This document shows, piece by piece, positions 59,659 through 64,000 of a stretch of 64,000 nucleotides of DNA (position 1 is the first letter of the stretch; each line of letters begins with the position of its first letter). Origin of the DNA: Sphingomonas adhaesiva (GTDB taxonomy: Bacteria; Pseudomonadota; Alphaproteobacteria; Sphingomonadales; Sphingomonadaceae); the NCBI RefSeq assembly GCF_036946125.1, contig NZ_JAQIJT010000002.1, positions 1,362,001 through 1,426,000 on the forward strand, given 5' to 3'. The notes beneath the pieces were generated by a model that did not search any database, was not told the origin of the DNA, and saw only the letters and a program-made list of their open reading frames with translations. The position numbers and the translations under genes are program-made.

Positions 59659-59826
59659 ATGGCGCGGGGGCGCGTCGTGGCGGCCTTGGTGTCGCTCGCC
59701 GGCTTCTTCACCTCTCCCGCCACCACCGCAAAGCCGCATCCCGCAGGACCGGCGCGTGCTGCCTTGCGATCGCCCGATCGCCTGCCGCATCGGATCGTCA
59801 CGCATGAAGGGCGCCCCTGGAACTGA
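59659..59826 (+). CDS. Possible 55-residue secreted peptide in the 59597-59953 gap
   Basis: An ORF of 55 codons has a signal-like opening (MARGRVVAALVSLAGFFTSP) and a basic tail rich in Pro and His. There is no clear ribosome binding site, and the third-base composition is less GC-rich than in nearby genes, so it is doubtful. The rest of the 357-bp gap, from 59827 to 59953, is A/T-rich with no gene seen and marks the change to the accessory patch. Confidence 0.25.
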   Translation: MARGRVVAALVSLAGFFTSPATTAKPHPAGPARAALRSPDRLPHRIVTHEGRPWN

Positions 59827-59953
59827 GGCCGCCCTACATGCCGCGAAATGAACTTCGTAATAAATGGCGATTATGTAGATTGCAAACCCACTTGCGAACA
59901 GCGCCGCTAGCGCGCAGCATCCCCCTTCACAGGAACCGAGTCGCGAGGGCGGA

Positions 59954-60271
59954 ATGGCTAGGGGAAAAGGTGCAAGCGAGTACGATCTAGCGTTAGGGAG
60001 CCTTGAATATCTAAGTGCTCGTCCAGGTGGATCGGCCTCTATTGACGAGCTTGTTGCCGAGCTTCCTAACCATGTCGCATTGTCCGATGACGATAAAGCT
60101 CCATCACCAACGCGACCTCGCGAGGCTGTTTGGGAGCAACGCGTCCGGAACATCGTCAGCCACAAAGAGAGCGCCACAAACTTCGTGAAGCTTGGCTACC
60201 TGAACGCTGAGAACGGTACGCTTACTATTACCCCCGAGGGGCGGGACTACCTCAAGCGCGAACTTGGCTGA
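59954..60271 (+). CDS. Small winged-helix-like protein (Mrr N-terminal type)
   Basis: The product has 105 residues. ATG 59954 has GAGGGCGG directly upstream. The pattern EYDLALGSLEYLSARPGGSA, VWEQRVRNIVSHKESATNFV and KLGYLNAENGTLTITPEGRD YL is that of the winged helix found at the N-terminus of Mrr-type restriction proteins and in free-standing regulators. I see no nuclease domain. The gene is more A/T-rich than its left neighbours. Its end overlaps the convergent methyltransferase gene by 25 nt. A regulatory or defence-linked role is inference. Confidence 0.7.
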   Translation: MARGKGASEYDLALGSLEYLSARPGGSASIDELVAELPNHVALSDDDKAPSPTRPREAVWEQRVRNIVSHKESATNFVKLGYLNAENGTLTITPEGRDYLKRELG

Positions 60272-60861
60272 GCGTATCGTGCTTTGTACCCCGGCTTGAA
60301 CCATTTAAGTTCAGTCGGGGTCGGGTTTGCAATGTCCCACACAAACCACGCGTATGCGGTCGTGCCGGTGCCTTTTTGAACAGCGCCTGCCGGGTAAAAG
60401 GTGATCCGTTCGCTGAACACCCAAACGCGTGACGGAGGGGCGGCGGTGAAGATCGTGCGCTGGCGGTTCGCGCCTTCGAGGAAAGCAAGGCGCAACAGAA
60501 GCGCGAACTTGCGATCAGCCTTGCGTAGCCCCGCCTCAACAAAGCCTTCGGCAGCGTTGTATGGTGGGTTCGTCACGATATTCGCCGCGCGCCGGTTGCT
60601 CTTGAGGAAGTCGATGCCCCCTTCGCCGTAGCCGCGATCGTGGAGGTCGGTGCTGACTACTGGCTGTCCGGTGAGTGCGAGGACATCGGACATCGCGCCG
60701 TTGCCACAGGCGCACTCCCAAATCTCATCCTCGAACTGCTCATTGTCGATCAGCGCGTGAGTCGCCCACGCCGGAGTTGGGAAGAAGTCCGGGCCGTCCA
60801 GATCGGCAAACCGCTTGAGGGTCGGCTTGAACCCGCCGTTCAGGTTGTATGTCGCGTCCAT
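60247..60861 (-). CDS. Phage/island-type DNA methyltransferase-like protein (NPPY motif)
   Basis: The product has 204 residues. FFPTPAWATHALID begins the domain, IWECACGNGAMSDVLA is the SAM-binding motif I, VVSTDLHDRG carries the acidic residue of motif II, and IVTNPPYNAAEGFVEAGLRK has the NPPY catalytic motif of N6-adenine or related amino methyltransferases. The small size and lack of a clear recognition domain are typical of phage and island enzymes. It could be an orphan methyltransferase for host mimicry or regulation. It lies 47 nt after the methionine-poor small gene at 60925 in the same direction. Confidence 0.82.
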   Translation of the reverse strand: MDATYNLNGGFKPTLKRFADLDGPDFFPTPAWATHALIDNEQFEDEIWECACGNGAMSDVLALTGQPVVSTDLHDRGYGEGGIDFLKSNRRAANIVTNPPYNAAEGFVEAGLRKADRKFALLLRLAFLEGANRQRTIFTAAPPSRVWVFSERITFYPAGAVQKGTGTTAYAWFVWDIANPTPTELKWFKPGYKARYAQPSSRLR

Positions 60862-60924
60862 GCGGAAAGTATCGCAGAATCAGCGGCTTACGCAACCCGA
60901 GCTAAGCGACTCAAAAGACTCGGT

Positions 60925-61077
60925 TTACCTGTTTTCAGGTTCATCGCTGCCTTCCGGGGATCGGTGCTTCACCAGTTTCCCCACCCGCTCCTTGAAGCGC
61001 TCCGGGTCGTCGTCCGTTTCAAGCTGGCGCGCGGCTTCTTTGAACTTGTCGAGCTGGGTGGGTTTGTCCTCATTCAT
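60925..61077 (-). CDS. Conserved 50-residue acidic/basic protein
   Basis: ATG 61077 gives MNEDKPTQLDKFKEAARQLE, followed by TDDDPERFKERVGKLVKHRS and an acidic tail. I recall similar 45-60-residue proteins in rhizobial and sphingomonad islands ('PTQLDKFKEAAR.LE.DDDE..F...LK..'); their function is unknown. The gene overlaps the larger upstream gene (61070-61888) by 8 nt, so translation is coupled. A longer frame from 61122 would start inside that gene and was rejected. Confidence 0.65.
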   Translation of the reverse strand: MNEDKPTQLDKFKEAARQLETDDDPERFKERVGKLVKHRSPEGSDEPENR

Positions 61078-61888
61078 CGCCGCTGGCCTTAAAGCTCTGA
61101 TTTTCCGCCGACACCTGCTCAATGGTCATATCGAGCAGTTCCTTGAGAGCGGCAATCTTCTTCTCCAAAGCAGCTAGTCCCGCACGATCAAGCAGGCCCT
61201 CAAGATGCACCTTGTCACCTCGGATGTTCATGTTGATCTTGTTTAATCCTCCGGCTGGCTCGGTATTCGCGAACGCACCGGGGCTGGCGGTCGCCATAGT
61301 CGCCATAAGGCGCTGTGGGGGGGCTTCGGGAATCTGTTCCATGCTTTGCTCTTGCGGTTGGTCCTCGTTGGTAGGTGGACCTGCCGGAACGCCTTCACCA
61401 TGACTTTCGCTGGCGCTCTCTTCCTCGATGAAGAGTAATGTCTGGCGATATGCCTTCGCCGCGGGGCGGACTGCGGATTGATTGAAACCCTTGCGGTTGA
61501 GATACATCACCACCCCGTCCTCAGGCGGGATCATGTTAGGCCAGCGCTCCTGCAACTCCCGGAATAGCTGAGGCTCAAAGGCAGCCGCCTGAAGCTCTTG
61601 CCGCTTCTCCTCGGCATCATCCGTGTAGAGCAGCGCGCGAGCGCGATCCGTCACGCGCATTTCTCCCTTCCCGGCGCGCTCGACCAACCCAAACTGCGCC
61701 AACGCGGCGAGAGCTTTGTTGGCAGGGCCGCTAAGCCCGGAGTAGCCAATCAATTTCGCCGCAATCTCACGATCCACCTTCGACCGGCGATACTGTGCCT
61801 CGATCTTTCGAACGGCAGTAATCGCTTCAGACAGCGGCCAGACGGGATACGAAGGGCTGCGAACGGGTGTTTCCGGTCCGTTACTCAT
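61070..61888 (-). CDS. Unknown protein with an N-terminal winged-helix-like domain
   Basis: The product has 272 residues. About 1-90 (AITAVRKIEAQYRRSKVDRE, IGYSGLSGPANKALAALAQF, GLVERAGKGEMRVTDRARAL) looks like a winged helix with a wing at GKGEMRVTD. The middle is Pro/Glu-rich and poorly ordered (NEDQPQEQSMEQIPEAPP). The C-terminal about 55 residues form a helix (DKVHLEGLLDRAGLAALEKK). The same two-gene pair with the 50-residue protein occurs in other islands as I recall, so they may work together. The function is unknown. Confidence 0.7.
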   Translation of the reverse strand: MSNGPETPVRSPSYPVWPLSEAITAVRKIEAQYRRSKVDREIAAKLIGYSGLSGPANKALAALAQFGLVERAGKGEMRVTDRARALLYTDDAEEKRQELQAAAFEPQLFRELQERWPNMIPPEDGVVMYLNRKGFNQSAVRPAAKAYRQTLLFIEEESASESHGEGVPAGPPTNEDQPQEQSMEQIPEAPPQRLMATMATASPGAFANTEPAGGLNKINMNIRGDKVHLEGLLDRAGLAALEKKIAALKELLDMTIEQVSAENQSFKASGDE

Positions 61889-62023
61889 GGTGGGGCTCCT
61901 GGTGCGTTTGGCTTTCCATATCGCTGTTCTCCGCTATAAGCAAGAAAGTGACTGCGATGTCTTGCATGGCTCGAAGCCATGGCCTACAGGACGAGTCGCA
62001 GCACAATCGTCGGGAGGCGAAAG

Positions 62024-62086
62024 ATGATCGTCAGGAGGGTTGCTCTAGCCGTCGTCACGCTCACGGACGCGGCGCGGGCTAAGTAG
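62024..62086 (+). CDS. Possible 20-residue ORF with a strong ribosome binding site
   Basis: GGGAGGCGAAAG stands directly before ATG 62024, and the frame MIVRRVALAVVTLTDAARAK ends at TAG 62086. A hairpin starts 2 nt after the stop and a second follows 32 nt later. The 379-bp gap 61889-62267 holds no longer gene I trust. This may be a leader peptide, a tiny protein or chance. Confidence 0.3.
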   Translation: MIVRRVALAVVTLTDAARAK

Positions 62087-62087
62087 A

Positions 62088-62122
62088 GAAGCCGCCAAAC
62101 CCCTGGCAGGGTCGGCGGCTTC
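62088..62122 (+). terminator. Large hairpin after the 20-residue ORF
   Basis: GAAGCCGCC (62088-62096) pairs perfectly with GGCGGCTTC (62114-62122). The 17-nt loop can form an inner stem ACCC/GGGT. No T-run follows, so it may be a regulatory RNA structure rather than a terminator. Confidence 0.4.
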
Positions 62123-62153
62123 GAGGTGGGCCAAAAATCGGATCGAACCAACT

Positions 62154-62187
62154 GGCGGCGGTGTGCATAGCACCGCCGCCTTTCTTT
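62154..62187 (+). terminator. Rho-independent terminator
   Basis: GGCGGCGGTG (62154-62163) pairs perfectly with CACCGCCGCC (62171-62180) around the 7-nt loop TGCATAG, followed by TTTCTTT. This is the clearest terminator in the window. It points rightward although no accepted long rightward gene lies before it, which supports a short transcript from about 62000. Confidence 0.8.
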
Positions 62188-62267
62188 GTGAATCCCTCGC
62201 GTAGCGACGGTGCGGCTTCGTATTCCACCGCGAGCGCTGCCGTCCGGTTTGTGGTGCCGCTACCCCC

Positions 62268-63230
62268 TTAGGCGTCGAGGTCAGGCCTTGCGTAAGTAAG
62301 ACGCTTGCCGGTGATGCCCGTCAGCGCCTCGCGTCCCCGCTGGCGATCGTCAAAGCCGTTCGCGATACGATGATTGTACCGGAACTCGAACTCCGCGAGG
62401 TAGCGGTGTAGGTGCTGCTCGCCGCAATGCTGATAGACGCCCTTCATGCCGCGCTTGAAGATGCTGAAATAGCCCTCGACCGTGTTCGTGTGGATCGTCG
62501 GGTTGGCGTAGTCCACGTACTGACCCGCACCGTGCGCGGTGAAGCCATGGCCCGCGAAGTGATCGCCCAGCTTGCGATAAGCGTTAGCCTCGTCCGTCAT
62601 CACAGTAGCTTCGCGAGCAACGTTCGCCTGTACGATGGGCAACAGCGTTGCGGCGCTCACATTGTCGACAACCATCGTGCGAGCGCGACCGGTCTCGCGA
62701 TCGACCAGCGCCAGAACCTTCATCTTGTGGTGGAACGCGCGCTTGACCGGGGCACCCTTGATGCGGCCGATGAAGGTCTCGTCGACTTCGACAGCGCCAC
62801 CATTGCCGCCGAAGGGCGCCAGATCGCCGGAACGCATTGCCTCGCGAATGCGGTGAGCGAGGAACCACGCGCTCTTGTACTGCACCTCTAGCACCCGGCT
62901 AAGCTGGTGAGCGCTGATGCCCTTCTTGCTCGACACCATCAGGTGGACGGCCTGGAGCATCTTGTGGAGCGGCATGCGGGCATGCTCGAATACGGTTCCG
63001 ACCTTCACCGTGAACTGCTTACGGCACTCGCCGCACTTCTTCAGACCATGACGGACCGCGCCTTCGGGCGACTTCGCGCTCGGCTTACCGCGCACTCCAG
63101 CGAGGTCGTAAACCTTGCCACCCACGACACCACAGTGCGGGCACGTCACGCCGTTCGCCCACACGATGCTTTCAAGGAAGCGGAACGCTTCCGTCTCATC
63201 GTGAAAGTGGGGGCTGGACAGAACGGACAT
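62268..63230 (-). mobile_element. IS1595-family transposase
   Basis: The 320-residue transposase has an N-terminal zinc ribbon (CPHCGVVGGKVYDL ... KKCGECRKQFTVKVGTVFEH) and an ISXO2-like DDE core: Asp in VEVDETFIGRIKG, Asp in TVMTDEANAYRKLG and Glu in HTNTVEGYFSIFKRGMKGVY. SSKKGISAHQLSRVLEVQYK is the helix-turn-helix that precedes the core. I use ATG 63230; a TTG 33 nt upstream is possible. I could not find clear terminal inverted repeats or a target duplication in the flanks (62190-62267, 63231-63320), so the ends of the element are not defined. The reading frame looks intact. Confidence 0.9.
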
Positions 63231-63320
63231 GACGGCTTGCTCCTTGCCGTCCGTCCTACTCAATCAGGCTGGGTTTGTAAAGTGCATAATCGCCTAATAA
63301 ATATCAAGGTCGTAGAAGAA

Positions 63321-64000
63321 TCAGACGGCGGTCTTGCCATATTCCTGGCGGGTGACCGGATGGCTCGACGACAAGCCGCCGTCGACCGCCAGCGCCTGTC
63401 CGTTGACATAGCTGGCATCGTCGCTGGCGAGGAACAGCGCAACCTTCGCCAATTCATCCGGTTGCGCCCCGCGGCGCAGCGGATTGAGCCGCCCGACCTT
63501 GTCCATCTTGCCCGCATCGCGCGCATAGTCGAACGTGGGCTTGGTCATGCCCGTCTCGGTCAGACCGGGGCACAGCGCGTTGACGCGGACGTTGCTCCCC
63601 GCCAGCTGCTGCGCCGAGGTCATCGCCAGGTTGATGACCCCCGCCTTCGACGCTGAATACGCCGGCGATCCCGCGCCCGAGCGGATACCCGCGACGCTGG
63701 CGGTCAGCACGATCGCGCCGCCGCCACGCTCGGCGATGCGCGGGGCGGCATGCTTCACCGCTAGATAGGGACCGATCAGGTTGACGCGCAGCACTTCGGT
63801 GATGAGCGATACGTCGGTGTCGAAGATGTTCGCCATCCCGCCCGAGATGCCGGCGTTGGCGAACATCACGTCCAGCCCGCCGAACGTCTCGACCGCCAGC
63901 GCGACCGCCCTCACCACATCCTCTTCCTTCCCCGCGTCGATCCGGATCGCCTCCGCGGTGCCGCCGGCGTCCCGGATCGCCTGCGCGGTCGCATCGGCCG
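63321..64000 (-). CDS. Short-chain dehydrogenase/reductase (5' end outside the window)
   Basis: The C-terminal 226 residues of an SDR-family oxidoreductase are visible and the frame is open to the right edge. Present are the NAG-type segment VMFANAGISGG, Ser in AIVLTASVAGIRSG, the catalytic Tyr-x-x-x-Lys in AYSASKAGVINLAM, the ALCPGLTETGM proline-glycine region and the C-terminal signature VNGQALAVDGGLSSSHP. The NAD(P)-binding glycine motif lies beyond the edge. The substrate cannot be deduced. Composition returns to the high-GC style of the core genome. Confidence 0.93.
   Translation of the reverse strand, partial: ADATAQAIRDAGGTAEAIRIDAGKEEDVVRAVALAVETFGGLDVMFANAGISGGMANIFDTDVSLITEVLRVNLIGPYLAVKHAAPRIAERGGGAIVLTASVAGIRSGAGSPAYSASKAGVINLAMTSAQQLAGSNVRVNALCPGLTETGMTKPTFDYARDAGKMDKVGRLNPLRRGAQPDELAKVALFLASDDASYVNGQALAVDGGLSSSHPVTRQEYGKTAV

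Noticed and set aside
59557..60177. Leftward 206-codon frame
   Set aside because: Crosses the composition boundary and is antisense to two genes; product has no motif.

Overview
The window is a high-GC alphaproteobacterial chromosome segment, most likely from Sphingomonas or a close relative. The evidence is the gene order trpG-trpD-trpC-moaC / moeA / lexA / comEC / gltX-gltA, a GTTC-N7-GTTC type LexA box, a complete exosortase A (XrtA) exopolysaccharide locus, and several TonB/FecR/DUF2336 type genes common in sphingomonads. No rRNA, intact tRNA or CRISPR array was found.

Layout. (1) 1-6007 is the right-hand end of an integrated element. It holds a partial DUF4041 protein, two unknown proteins, a P4-type primase-helicase with an AlpA-like HTH gene, a secreted cargo protein, a tyrosine integrase, and a 47-bp 3' fragment of tRNA-Lys(CTT) as attachment site. 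(2) 6055-12421 is a surface/c-di-GMP block: a frameshifted PilZ remnant, a FecR-domain protein with a very long Ala-rich coiled coil, a TpsB/ShlB-type outer-membrane transporter and a CHASE2-(degenerate GGDEF)-EAL phosphodiesterase. (3) 12471-18130 is a vitamin B12 block: a cobalamin riboswitch ahead of btuB, convergent with cobD-cbiB-cobQ. (4) 18312-35559 is the XrtA locus. A ten-gene leftward operon (export protein, chain-length protein, tyrosine kinase, outer-membrane protein, ATPase, deacetylase, FemAB protein, glycosyltransferase, XrtA/EpsI, amidotransferase) lies beside a leftward decarboxylase/acyl-ligase pair and a rightward ACP plus two hydrolases. (5) 35589-59596 is core metabolism and housekeeping: trxB, a leucyl aminopeptidase, tpiA, a PpiD-like chaperone, trpE, gltX-gltA, comEC, lexA, moeA, moaC, trpCDG, then a DUF2336/degenerate histidine kinase pair and two membrane proteins of unknown role. 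(6) 59954-63230 is a second accessory patch, visibly richer in A/T: a winged-helix-like protein, an NPPY methyltransferase, two overlapping unknown genes, a tiny ORF with two hairpins and an IS1595-type transposase. (7) The window ends inside a short-chain dehydrogenase gene.

Several palindromic REP-like elements lie between genes (18192, 30936, 38032, 42442); two are nearly identical. Many adjacent genes overlap by 1-13 nt, which argues for translationally coupled operons. Start sites were re-chosen wherever the longest open frame ran into neighbouring genes. All functional statements come from reading motifs; no database search was run.
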